Below, in pieces: positions 12,812 through 22,200 of a stretch of DNA of 64,000 nt. The stretch lies in the NCBI GenBank assembly GCA_902626645.1, contig CACOGC010000001.1:120001-184000 (forward strand). Direction: 5' to 3'. The position numbers were made by a program, and so were the translations under genes. The number at the start of each line of letters is the position of its first letter. Positions within the stretch are counted from its first letter, which is position 1. This stretch comes from an uncultured Pelagibacteraceae bacterium. Its GTDB lineage: Bacteria > Pseudomonadota > Alphaproteobacteria > Pelagibacterales > Pelagibacteraceae. Below the pieces are notes generated by a model that was not told where the DNA came from, ran no database searches, and was given only the letters and a program-made list of their open reading frames with translations.

Positions 12812-13903
12812 AAAGTAAAGAATTAATCCTATAACAAAAATTGTAAGTCCAACTCCTGCAACAAATATTTTTTTAGATTTTAAAACATAATTTAAATTAC
12901 TTTTATCTGAATTTAGCGAACTTAATTCATTTAAATTACTCATAAATCCTTTACTTCTACCTATTCTTAAAAATTTATTTTTTCTAACATCAAATATTTC
13001 CTCTGGAGACATTTGTTTAAAATTTTCTAAATTTTTATTTAAAGCATTGTTAACATTTTCAAGTATCAAATCTTTGTCCCTATGTGCACCACCAGATGGC
13101 TCTGGTATAATTTCATCTATTATCTCAAGCTCTAGTAAATCTTTAGCTGAAAGCTTCATTGCTTTAGCGGCATCAAGCATTTTTTTTGGATCTCGCCATA
13201 AAATTGTTGCACATCCTTCGGGAGAAATAACCGAATAAATCGCATTTTCCAACATTAAAACTTTATTTGATGATGCTAGAGCGATTGCACCTCCCGAGCC
13301 ACCTTCCCCAATAACAATTGCAATCGTTGGAACTTTCAATTTCATACAACACTCTATTGATTTTGCGATTGCCTCTGCCTGACCTCTTTCTTCTGCACCA
13401 ACACCAGGATAAGCACCAGGAGTATCAATAAACGATATGATTGGTATATTAAATTTATCAGCTAGCTGCATTAGTCGAATAGTTTTTCTGTAACCCTCTG
13501 GCCTCATCATGCCAAAATTTCTTTTGATTCTTGAATCTAAATCCTCTCCTTTTTCCTGTCCGATAACTAAGACTGATAAACCATTAAACTTTGCAAACCC
13601 ACACAGCACTGAAAGATCCTCGCCATAAAAACGATCCCCTGATAAAGGGATGAAATCTTCAAACAAATTATCTATAAAAAATTTTGACTTTGGCCTATCC
13701 TCATGTCTAGCTACCATTGTAGTTTGCCAAGGGTCTAGGTTTGAATATACCATTTTTAATTTTTCATCTATCTCGTTTTGTATCTGAGAAATTTTTTGTG
13801 TATCTACCTCTGAAAGTCCACTTTGATTATAAGGATCTTTTAGTTTTTCAAGTTCAGTTTCTAAATCCTTAATTTCACTCTCAAAATTTAAGTAATTTTT
13901 CAT
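12806..13903 (-). CDS. accA: Acetyl-CoA carboxylase carboxyltransferase subunit alpha, with extra C-terminal TM segment
   Basis: ORF; PGAYPGVGAEERGQAEAIA, GEGGSGGAIALA; C-terminus IFVAGVGLTIFVIGLILYFL. Confidence 0.95.
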   Translation of the reverse strand: MKNYLNFESEIKDLETELEKLKDPYNQSGLSEVDTQKISQIQNEIDEKLKMVYSNLDPWQTTMVARHEDRPKSKFFIDNLFEDFIPLSGDRFYGEDLSVLCGFAKFNGLSVLVIGQEKGEDLDSRIKRNFGMMRPEGYRKTIRLMQLADKFNIPIISFIDTPGAYPGVGAEERGQAEAIAKSIECCMKLKVPTIAIVIGEGGSGGAIALASSNKVLMLENAIYSVISPEGCATILWRDPKKMLDAAKAMKLSAKDLLELEIIDEIIPEPSGGAHRDKDLILENVNNALNKNLENFKQMSPEEIFDVRKNKFLRIGRSKGFMSNLNELSSLNSDKSNLNYVLKSKKIFVAGVGLTIFVIGLILYFL

Positions 13904-14013
13904 AATCTATTTATATAGAGTAATTTAAATACAAAAAAGGCAATAAAAAGATGTTAAAAAAACAGATCAATTCTTAATAATTGACTTAATTCTTTTAACA
14001 GATAAAACCTTTT

Positions 14014-14158
14014 AATCGGGAGAGACTAATATTAGCGCCGAAGGAGCAACCACCCCGGAAACTCTCAGGCAAAAGGACCGATAAAGCATGACACTCTGGA
14101 AAGAGATTAATTTCCGCCGAAGGAGTAAAACTCTCAGGCAAAAAATACAGATGGGGCT
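14014..14158 (+). promoter_or_regulatory. Glycine riboswitch, tandem aptamers, upstream of glcB
   Basis: Two copies of the aptamer core: gcgccgaaggagcaaccacc...aaactctcaggcaaaaggaccg and cgccgaaggagtaaaactctcaggcaaaaaatacag, ending 15 nt before malate synthase ATG. Confidence 0.95.
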
Positions 14159-14172
14159 TGATTTAAAGTGCT

Positions 14173-16335
14173 ATGCAAGAGAAATATATTAAAATTAATA
14201 AATTAAAGGTATCTGAAAAATTATCAAAATTTATTAACAATGAATTGCTGAAAGATACTAGCGTAACTATAGAAAAATTTTGGTCAGGACTAGAAAAAGC
14301 ATTAAATGAATTAGTGCCAAAAAATAAAGAATTAATCAAATTCAGAGAAGATTTACAAAAGAAAATTGACAATTGGCATATAAAAAATAAGGGCAAAGAA
14401 TTCAATTTAGATAAATACAAAAAATTTTTATTTGAAATTGATTACTTAAAAAAAGAGGGACCCGATTTTAAAATAGAAACTGAAAATATTGATGAAGAGA
14501 TCAGCCGTATTGCAGGTCCTCAATTAGTGGTGCCTGTTATGAATGCAAGATATGCACTTAATGCTGCAAATGCGAGATGGATGAGTTTGTATGACAGTTT
14601 GTATGGTACTGATGTCATCGAGCAATCTGAAGATAGTGTATCTGAAAGATATGATCCTTTAAGAGGAGAAATGGTCATAAAATATGGAAGAGATTTTTTA
14701 GATAAATATTTTTCATTAGCAGGTCTAAGTTGGAAAGAAATCACAAGCTTTGCAATTAAACATGGAAAGTTAAAAGTTTTAAAAGGAGCCGATATTTTTG
14801 ATTTAAAAGATGAAAATAAATTTGTAGGGCATAGAGGAGAAAGTGACAATCCTTCAGCAATAATTTTGAAGAATAATAATTTACATATCGAGGTATTAAA
14901 AGACTCAAGAGCTTTTGCAGCTCAACAAGACCACGCTGGTATAAGTGATATAATATTAGAATCTGCAGTAACAACAATTTGTGACAACGAAGATAGTGTT
15001 GCTGCAGTCGACTCTGAAGATAAAATTATTTGTTATAGAAATTGGTTAGGATTGATGAAAGGGAACCTAAAATCTAAATTTGAAAAAGAAGGTAAATTAT
15101 TTGAGAGAAAATTAAACCCTAATAGAAGTTATATTTCAAAAGATGGTAAAGGTTTAAAGCTACATGGTAGAAGCCTTTTACTTGTAAGAAATGTTGGTCA
15201 TCTTATGACCAACTCCTCAATTTTATTGAACGATGGTAGTGAGGTACCTGAAGGCATAATGGATGCATTCATAACTACTGCTGCTGCATTACATGACATT
15301 AAGAATAAAACAAATTCTAGGACTGGTTCAGTATATATCGTTAAACCCAAAATGCACGGACCAGATGAAACAGCATTTACAGATTTAATTTTCTCTAAAG
15401 TTGAGGAAGTTTTAGGTTTAAAGAAATATACTTGTAAAATTGGAGTTATGGATGAAGAAAGAAGAACATCGGCAAACTTAAAAGAATGTATTAGAAGCCT
15501 AAAAAATAGGGTTTTCTTTATTAACACTGGCTTTCTAGATAGAACTGGTGATGAAATGCATACATCTATGGAAGCTGGTCCAATGATTAAAAAGGGTGAT
15601 ATGAAATCATCAAAGTGGATAAGGGCATACGAAAATAATAATGTAGACATTGGTTTGAAGTGTGGGTTTTCTGGTAAAGCGCAAATAGGAAAGGGAATGT
15701 GGGCAATGCCTGATAAAATGAAAGATATGATGCAACAAAAAACAGGCCACTTAAAAGCAGGTGCTAATTGTGCATGGGTGCCCTCTCCAACAGCAGCTGC
15801 ATTACATGCATTGCATTATCATGAAATAGATATTTTTAATGAACAAAAAAAAATATCAGATAGGGATAAGGCTAAACTTGACGACCTGTTAACAATTCCA
15901 ACTGCAAATAGGCCAAACTGGTCTGTAGAGGAAATAAATAAAGAAATATGTAATTCTGCTCAAACTTTGTTAGGATACGTTGTTAGGTGGGTCGATCAAG
16001 GTGTAGGCTGTTCAAAAGTACCTGATATTAATAATGTTGGTTTAATGGAAGATAGAGCGACTCTTAGAATCTCATCTCAACATATTGCAAATTGGATACA
16101 TCATGGAATTACAACCAAAATACAGGTTACTGAAATAATGAAGGATATGGCTAAAATAGTAGATGATCAAAATAAAAATGATCCTAAATATATTAGAATG
16201 AGTGAAAATTATGATAAGTCAATAGCTTTTAAAACTGCATGTGATTTAGTTTTTATGGGTAGAGAACAGCCTTCAGGTTATACTGAGCCTCTTCTGCATT
16301 TAAACAGATTAGCAAAAAAGTCTAACTTGAATTAA
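14173..16335 (+). CDS. glcB: Malate synthase G
   Basis: ORF of 720 aa; PVMNARYALNAANARWMSLYDSLYGTD, GDEMHTSMEAGPM. Confidence 0.97.
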   Translation: MQEKYIKINKLKVSEKLSKFINNELLKDTSVTIEKFWSGLEKALNELVPKNKELIKFREDLQKKIDNWHIKNKGKEFNLDKYKKFLFEIDYLKKEGPDFKIETENIDEEISRIAGPQLVVPVMNARYALNAANARWMSLYDSLYGTDVIEQSEDSVSERYDPLRGEMVIKYGRDFLDKYFSLAGLSWKEITSFAIKHGKLKVLKGADIFDLKDENKFVGHRGESDNPSAIILKNNNLHIEVLKDSRAFAAQQDHAGISDIILESAVTTICDNEDSVAAVDSEDKIICYRNWLGLMKGNLKSKFEKEGKLFERKLNPNRSYISKDGKGLKLHGRSLLLVRNVGHLMTNSSILLNDGSEVPEGIMDAFITTAAALHDIKNKTNSRTGSVYIVKPKMHGPDETAFTDLIFSKVEEVLGLKKYTCKIGVMDEERRTSANLKECIRSLKNRVFFINTGFLDRTGDEMHTSMEAGPMIKKGDMKSSKWIRAYENNNVDIGLKCGFSGKAQIGKGMWAMPDKMKDMMQQKTGHLKAGANCAWVPSPTAAALHALHYHEIDIFNEQKKISDRDKAKLDDLLTIPTANRPNWSVEEINKEICNSAQTLLGYVVRWVDQGVGCSKVPDINNVGLMEDRATLRISSQHIANWIHHGITTKIQVTEIMKDMAKIVDDQNKNDPKYIRMSENYDKSIAFKTACDLVFMGREQPSGYTEPLLHLNRLAKKSNLN

Positions 16336-16942
16336 TTTCAGATCTATTTTTGAAAGCAGAGAATAATGTTCCATCATCAAGAGTTTCTATTTCACCACCA
16401 ACAGGTAAACCTTGTGCTAATCTTGTAATTTTAGCTTTTGTTTTTTTTAGACTCTCTTGAATATAAAATGCTGTTGTTTGTCCTTCAACAGTAGCACTAG
16501 TTGCTAAAATTACTTCCTCTATATCATCTCTTTTTACTCTTTCAACCAATGAGTTAATTAATAAATCCTCTTTTCTCTGTGTTGAAGAAGAAATTGTTCC
16601 TCCTAAAATATGAAAATATCCTTGAAATATATTTGAATTTTCAATCGACCACTGATCTGCAATATCTTCAACTACACAAATCTTTTTGAAATTTCCCTTT
16701 GGACTTACACAATTAACACAATCTTGGAGATTAGATTTTAAGGATCCACATGAATTACATCTTGTAACATTTTTATAAATTTGAACTAATATGTTAGCCA
16801 TAGGTTTTACAAGTTCATCTTTATTATTGATTAGTTTTAGAACAATTCTCTTAGCGGATTTAGGTCCAAGACCAGGGAGTTTTGATATTATCTTTATTAG
16901 TTCGTCTATCTCATTTACATTTTGCATATTTACAGCGGCCAT
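16322..16942 (-). CDS. recR: Recombination mediator protein RecR
   Basis: ORF; LPGLGPKSAKRI, CxxC zinc finger, TOPRIM; ybaB-dnaX neighbourhood. Confidence 0.96.
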   Translation of the reverse strand: MAAVNMQNVNEIDELIKIISKLPGLGPKSAKRIVLKLINNKDELVKPMANILVQIYKNVTRCNSCGSLKSNLQDCVNCVSPKGNFKKICVVEDIADQWSIENSNIFQGYFHILGGTISSSTQRKEDLLINSLVERVKRDDIEEVILATSATVEGQTTAFYIQESLKKTKAKITRLAQGLPVGGEIETLDDGTLFSAFKNRSEINSS

Positions 16943-17247
16943 TTAAAGCCAGGGATTCCAAATCCTCCAGCTGTTTTAGAAATTTCTTCATTAGTTTTTT
17001 CTCTCAATTTTGATTTTGCATTATTGTGAGCAGCAGTAATTAAATCCTCTAAAACAGATTTATTTTCTTTTAATGTTTCATCCGAAATTTCTATTTTTTG
17101 CATTATACCCTCTCCATCCAAAATAACTTTTACTGAATTAGCTCCTGATATACCCTCTACTCTAATCTTTTTAATATTTTCCTGACTTTCTTTCATTTTT
17201 GCCTCAAGTTCTTTAGCCTTATCTAATATTTTGGTAAAATCTGTCAT
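16930..17247 (-). CDS. YbaB/EbfC family nucleoid-associated protein
   Basis: ORF; size, sequence and position between dnaX and recR. Confidence 0.93.
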   Translation of the reverse strand: MTDFTKILDKAKELEAKMKESQENIKKIRVEGISGANSVKVILDGEGIMQKIEISDETLKENKSVLEDLITAAHNNAKSKLREKTNEEISKTAGGFGIPGFKWPL

Positions 17248-18918
17248 CTAATCATTTTCTTTATTTGGATCAACGTCAATTAAATCTGCATCGGGAAATT
17301 TATCTATTAAATTTTTATATAATTTTGATTGTTTAGCTGAATTGATATCTTTAATTTTTTGATTTTTTTGCATGTCTTTTATTGATAATTCTCCTTTTGT
17401 TTTACTTAATGTAATAATCCATCTGTCTCCAGTCCATTCAAAAAGTTTTAAAGATAAATCTTTAATGAAATTTTTATCTAGATTATCATTGAAAGATATT
17501 TCAATACGATTATTTTCAAAATTAACTAAATTTACATTTTTTTCAATTTCATACTTAAGTTTAATTTCTTTTTTTTCATTACAAATTTTTAAAAGTTGGC
17601 CAAATGAATTTACATTTAGCTTTTCCCCTGCTTTAATTTCTTTATTATTTTCAATTTTTACTTCTTGCTCTTGTGAAATATTTTTAACTTGACTAATTGT
17701 TTCATTTTTTTTTTCGTTTACTATGATTTTTTCATCATTTTGCTTTTTTAATTGATCGATTTTATTCTCACTCAAAGATGAGGGCTCTTTAATTAATGAG
17801 GACTTTAAATACATCAACCTAATAAGAAACATTTCTATTGATAGATTTTGATTGTTTACAATTTCTAACTCCTCAAGAGTTTTTAAAGTAAACTGCCAAA
17901 ATAATATTAATGTTTCATCACTAACTTCATTTGCAATTTTTTTTATTTTTGAAAACTCCTCATCATTCAAAGTAAAATTCGTACTCTCCATATTTAATGA
18001 ATTAATATTTTTAAAGTAATAAACCAGCTCTAAAAAGTCATTTATAAATACCTTCGGTTCAACCCCTTGCTCATAAATTTTTCTATAAATTTCTATGGAT
18101 TTTTTTTCTTCTCCTTTTAAGATTAATTCAAATAAATCAATCAATTGTGATTTATCAAAATATCCAAAAATTTTTTGAGCAGAATTTAAATCAAGTTCTT
18201 TATCTTTATCTAAACTTAATAGGGCTCTATCAAGTAAAGATAATGCGTCCCTAACAGACCCCTCAGAAATTTTTACAATTAGTCTTAAAGCATCATCTGA
18301 TATTTTCCCTTTCTCTTTGTCTTTAATTTTTTTTATAAATTCAAACAATTCACCTGATTTAACTCTTGATAAGTCAAATCTCTGGCATCTAGAGACCACA
18401 GTAATAGGAATTTTTTTAATTTCAGTAGTAGCAAAAATAAATTTTAAACCACCTCCATTCTCATATTGAGGAGGTTCTTCTAAAGTTTTTAACAAAGCGT
18501 TAAATGCCTGCTTACTAAGCATGTGCACTTCATCAATTATAAATATTTTATACTTTGATGTGCTTGGACCATATCTTGAAAATTCAATGAGGTCTCTTAC
18601 ATCGTCAACACCTGTTTTGCTAGCGGCATCCATCTCTAGGACATCAATATGACTGGAATTAGTAATTGCCTCACAGTTATCGCATAGGTCATCTTTACAT
18701 ATTTTATCTATACCATTTTTACAATTAAGAGATTTAGCTACAATTCTAGCAATCGTTGTTTTACCAACACCACGAATACCAGTGAAAAGATATGCATTAG
18801 GTACTTTGTTTGCTTTAATTGAATTTATGATAGTTTCAGCAATAACTTCTTGTCCTATCAATTCAAAAAAATTTTGCGGTCTGTACTTAAGAGCTAATAC
18901 TTTAGAATTTTTATTCAT
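17248..18918 (-). CDS. dnaX: DNA polymerase III subunit gamma/tau
   Basis: ORF; ALKYRPQNFFELIGQE, GIRGVGKTT, zinc cysteines. Confidence 0.97.
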   Translation of the reverse strand: MNKNSKVLALKYRPQNFFELIGQEVIAETIINSIKANKVPNAYLFTGIRGVGKTTIARIVAKSLNCKNGIDKICKDDLCDNCEAITNSSHIDVLEMDAASKTGVDDVRDLIEFSRYGPSTSKYKIFIIDEVHMLSKQAFNALLKTLEEPPQYENGGGLKFIFATTEIKKIPITVVSRCQRFDLSRVKSGELFEFIKKIKDKEKGKISDDALRLIVKISEGSVRDALSLLDRALLSLDKDKELDLNSAQKIFGYFDKSQLIDLFELILKGEEKKSIEIYRKIYEQGVEPKVFINDFLELVYYFKNINSLNMESTNFTLNDEEFSKIKKIANEVSDETLILFWQFTLKTLEELEIVNNQNLSIEMFLIRLMYLKSSLIKEPSSLSENKIDQLKKQNDEKIIVNEKKNETISQVKNISQEQEVKIENNKEIKAGEKLNVNSFGQLLKICNEKKEIKLKYEIEKNVNLVNFENNRIEISFNDNLDKNFIKDLSLKLFEWTGDRWIITLSKTKGELSIKDMQKNQKIKDINSAKQSKLYKNLIDKFPDADLIDVDPNKEND

Positions 18919-18928
18919 AATTAAATGA

Positions 18929-19010
18929 GGAGACTAGACCCGTTCCACTTTTAGTTCGGCTGCTGAATTTCTTCCCTGACCGGTTTCATGAAGCAAACGC
19001 CCTAGCCCCC
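18929..19010 (-). ncRNA. ffs: Signal recognition particle RNA (4.5S type)
   Basis: Minus strand GGGGGCTAG...CCGGTCAGGGAAGAAATTCAGCAGCCG...CTAGTCTCC: conserved SRP core with GAAA tetraloop and paired termini; TATAAT just upstream. Confidence 0.9.
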
Positions 19011-19016
19011 AAAACT

Positions 19017-19046
19017 ATTATAGCAGGTATAATTTCTAATCTACAA
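19017..19046 (-). promoter_or_regulatory. Putative sigma70 promoter of SRP RNA
   Basis: Minus strand TTGTAG - about 18 nt - TATAAT, a few nt before the GGGGGC start of the RNA. Confidence 0.55.
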
Positions 19047-19060
19047 GAAAAGATTATTTT

Positions 19061-19891
19061 TTATTTTTCTCTTATTTTGTCTGCCTCAAAAACACCTAAG
19101 ACGTGAAAATCTTGGCAATGTAATCCTAATTCCTCTAAGGATTTTTGAACTTTCATATCCTCAATATGACCATCAAGATCACATAAAAAAAAGAAAGAGT
19201 CGAATGTATTTTTTTCTGGATAACTTTGTAGTTTTGTTAAATTGACTCCATTGATTGCGAAACCACCTAAAGATTGATATAAAGCTGCAGGTTTACTTTT
19301 AAGCTTAAATAAAAAAGATGTAATATATTTTTTATTTCCAAATTCTGGTTGAGATATATTTTTTCCCATAATTAAGAATCTTGTTAGATTGCCTTTTTCA
19401 TTTTCAATATTTTTTTTAATTATTTCTAAATTATATGTTTTAGCACTCAAAGATGAGGCTATCGCAGCTTTTGTCTTGTCTTTTGTTTTTGAAACCATTT
19501 CTGCAGAGCCAGCTGTATCAGCTCTCACATGCTCGACTAAGCTATTTGATTTAATAAATTTAGAACATTGAGAAAGTGCTTGTCCATGAGAATAAACATC
19601 CCTAATGTCTGAAATTTTCGTACCTGGTAAACCTAATAAGTTATGCTCTATTTTCTGAAAATATTCAGAATAAATATTCAGTCTATATTTAAAGATTAAA
19701 TACTCAATGCCTATATTTCCTGTAATTCTATTAGACTCTGGAATAATAATTTTTGAATTATCGTCTTTTGAAGCTTTTAAAAAACATTCATCAAAAGTTT
19801 TACATGGAATAATTTCTGCGCCTTTGAAAATTGATAATGCTGCAAGATGTGAATAGGCTCCAAATGTACCCTGAAAATAAATTTTACTCAT
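19061..19891 (-). CDS. pheA: Prephenate dehydratase
   Basis: ORF; FQGTFGAYSHLAA, ACT domain (LYQSLGGFAINGVNLTKLQSYP). Confidence 0.95.
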   Translation of the reverse strand: MSKIYFQGTFGAYSHLAALSIFKGAEIIPCKTFDECFLKASKDDNSKIIIPESNRITGNIGIEYLIFKYRLNIYSEYFQKIEHNLLGLPGTKISDIRDVYSHGQALSQCSKFIKSNSLVEHVRADTAGSAEMVSKTKDKTKAAIASSLSAKTYNLEIIKKNIENEKGNLTRFLIMGKNISQPEFGNKKYITSFLFKLKSKPAALYQSLGGFAINGVNLTKLQSYPEKNTFDSFFFLCDLDGHIEDMKVQKSLEELGLHCQDFHVLGVFEADKIREK

Positions 19892-20625
19892 TAAGATTTG
19901 TTTTTCATTATTTTTTTGACTGCTTCTAAATCTTCTTTAGTATCTACACCTATAGGGGCAAACTTCGCAAAAGCAACATTAATTTTTATACTATTATCTA
20001 ACGCCCTAAGTTGCTCAAGTTTATTTTTGATCTCACTATTAGATTGATTTAAAGAAACGAATTTCTCAAGAGTATCTTTATTATATGAATATATTCCTAG
20101 ATGACGATAAATGTTTTCTTTTTCTTCAGTAATATTTCTCATAAAATTTAATGCCTCCGGAAAATTTGTTTGATTTAAATTTTCTTTAGTCAAAACCTTA
20201 ACTACATTTGGATTTTTTAATAAAGCTTTGTCCTGAATTTTAGAAGCTAAAGTTCCTAATTTCGATGAACTTTCAATCATCTTTATATTCAAGTTTCTAA
20301 TATCATCCACATTCATTAAAGGTTCATCACCTTGAAGATTCATTACTAGATCAATATCTGTAGAATTGATTTTTTGAAACACCTCATAAATCCTATCTGT
20401 TCCTGTTTTATGCTCATTTTTTGTTAAAATTGCCTGTCCACCATTTTGTTTAACATCATCAACTATCTCTTGGTCTTCTGCTGCAACTATTACCTCTCCA
20501 ATATTTGCTTCCTCTGCTTTTTTAAATACATGCGAAATGATAGACAATCCATTAATTTTCATTAATGGTTTACCTGGTAATCTTTGAGCGGACAGTCTAG
20601 AGGGAATTATTACCAAAGTTTTCAT
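19891..20625 (-). CDS. kdsB: 3-deoxy-manno-octulosonate cytidylyltransferase
   Basis: ORF; VIIPSRLSAQRLPGKPL, NLQGDEPL. Confidence 0.96.
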   Translation of the reverse strand: MKTLVIIPSRLSAQRLPGKPLMKINGLSIISHVFKKAEEANIGEVIVAAEDQEIVDDVKQNGGQAILTKNEHKTGTDRIYEVFQKINSTDIDLVMNLQGDEPLMNVDDIRNLNIKMIESSSKLGTLASKIQDKALLKNPNVVKVLTKENLNQTNFPEALNFMRNITEEKENIYRHLGIYSYNKDTLEKFVSLNQSNSEIKNKLEQLRALDNSIKINVAFAKFAPIGVDTKEDLEAVKKIMKNKS

Positions 20626-20732
20626 TATTTTTTTTAATTATGAGCACAATATAAACAGAGGCAAAATTGTACATCAAAATATGTGAGCAATTTTAAATTT
20701 ATAGTGTTATATGTTCTAAGTATTTAAATTAA

Positions 20733-21275
20733 ATGGATTCATTTGAACTAAACAAGATAATCGCAGCTGTTTTATTGGTTGCTCTAATCATTATTGGTAT
20801 TGGGAAACTTTCCGATGCTATTTTTTATGTAGAAAAACCGAAAACTCCTGGATATATCGTAGAGGTAGAACAGGCTGCAACTACTGATGCAGAAACTAAA
20901 TCAGACGCTGTTGTGGAAAAAATTGATATTGCAGCCTTATTAGCAATGGGAGACCTTGCTCATGGAGAAAAAGTTTTTAAAAAATGTGCTGCATGCCACT
21001 CGATTGTTAAAGGAGGTAAAAATAACATTGGACCAGCACTTTATAATGTAGTTAACAGACAAGTTGGCTTAGTTGACAATTATAAATATTCAAAGGCTCT
21101 TGCTGCATATGGGAAGAATTGGACTTTTGAAGAATTAAATGGTTACTTAATCAAACCAGCCAAATGGATTAAAGGAACTAAAATGGCATTTGCGGGATTA
21201 AGAAAAGAAAAAGATAGAGCGTCGGTAATTTTATATCTAAATAAAAACTCAGATAACCCACTGCCGCTACCTTAA
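20733..21275 (+). CDS. Membrane-anchored c-type cytochrome (CycM-like)
   Basis: ORF; N-terminal TM, CAACHS heme motif, GPALYNVV, distal Met in GTKMAFAG. Confidence 0.93.
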   Translation: MDSFELNKIIAAVLLVALIIIGIGKLSDAIFYVEKPKTPGYIVEVEQAATTDAETKSDAVVEKIDIAALLAMGDLAHGEKVFKKCAACHSIVKGGKNNIGPALYNVVNRQVGLVDNYKYSKALAAYGKNWTFEELNGYLIKPAKWIKGTKMAFAGLRKEKDRASVILYLNKNSDNPLPLP

Positions 21276-22196
21276 TTTTCCTAGACTATAAAGAAGTATA
21301 GATTTTTGTACGTGGACTCTGTTAAGAGCCTGCTGCCAAACTTTTGATCTATTACTTAAAAAAATTTTTTCATCTACTTCATCACCTCTTGGTAAACAAT
21401 GGAGAAAAATGCAATCTTTTTTTGCAAAATTCATAAGTTTAGCATTTATTTTGAAAGATTTAAAATATTTCAATTTTTTTATCTTATCAACTTTATCATT
21501 CATTGAGATTACTTTATCTGAAAAAATTACATCAGCATTCTCAACTGCTTTTTTCGGGTTATGATAAATTGAAATTTTATTTTTATTTTTTTTGAGATGA
21601 AGCATCGTATCTTTTTTGGGATGATAATTTCTTGGACACCCAATGTTTAACTTAAAGTTGAACTTAATTGAGGCAGCAATTAACGAATTCAAAACATTGT
21701 TTGAATCTCCAATCCATGTAATATTTAATTTAGAGATTGGTTTTTTTTTAATTTCCTCGATTGTAAAAACATCTGATAAGATTTGTGTTGGATGTGAAGA
21801 TGGACTAAGTCCATTAATAATTGGAATTGATAAATATTTTTTAAATTCCTCTAGCTTTCTATCCTTATCTGTTCTGAGCATAAAAATATCACCAAAATTA
21901 GATAATATTTTAGCTGTGTCTTCAATGCTTTCTCCACCTTTGGACAGATGTAATTCATCTGGTCTAAGTGTCAAAGCACCTCCACCAAGTTGTCTGCATG
22001 CAATATAAAAACTTAATCGAGTTCTTAAACTAGATTTTTCAAACATCTGTATTAATAATTTACCTTTTAAAGGTGCACCTTTATCAACATCAAGATTATT
22101 TAGATTCCTCCTTGCATTCTTTCTTTTTTTTGCATCAAATAATATTTTTCTAAGATCCTTTATTGAAATATCTTTTAAATTAATAAAATGTTTCAT
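21267..22196 (-). CDS. argF: Ornithine carbamoyltransferase
   Basis: ORF; FEKSSLRTRLSF, HPTQ, HCLPRG. Confidence 0.96.
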   Translation of the reverse strand: MKHFINLKDISIKDLRKILFDAKKRKNARRNLNNLDVDKGAPLKGKLLIQMFEKSSLRTRLSFYIACRQLGGGALTLRPDELHLSKGGESIEDTAKILSNFGDIFMLRTDKDRKLEEFKKYLSIPIINGLSPSSHPTQILSDVFTIEEIKKKPISKLNITWIGDSNNVLNSLIAASIKFNFKLNIGCPRNYHPKKDTMLHLKKNKNKISIYHNPKKAVENADVIFSDKVISMNDKVDKIKKLKYFKSFKINAKLMNFAKKDCIFLHCLPRGDEVDEKIFLSNRSKVWQQALNRVHVQKSILLYSLGKLR

Positions 22197-22200
22197 TCAC

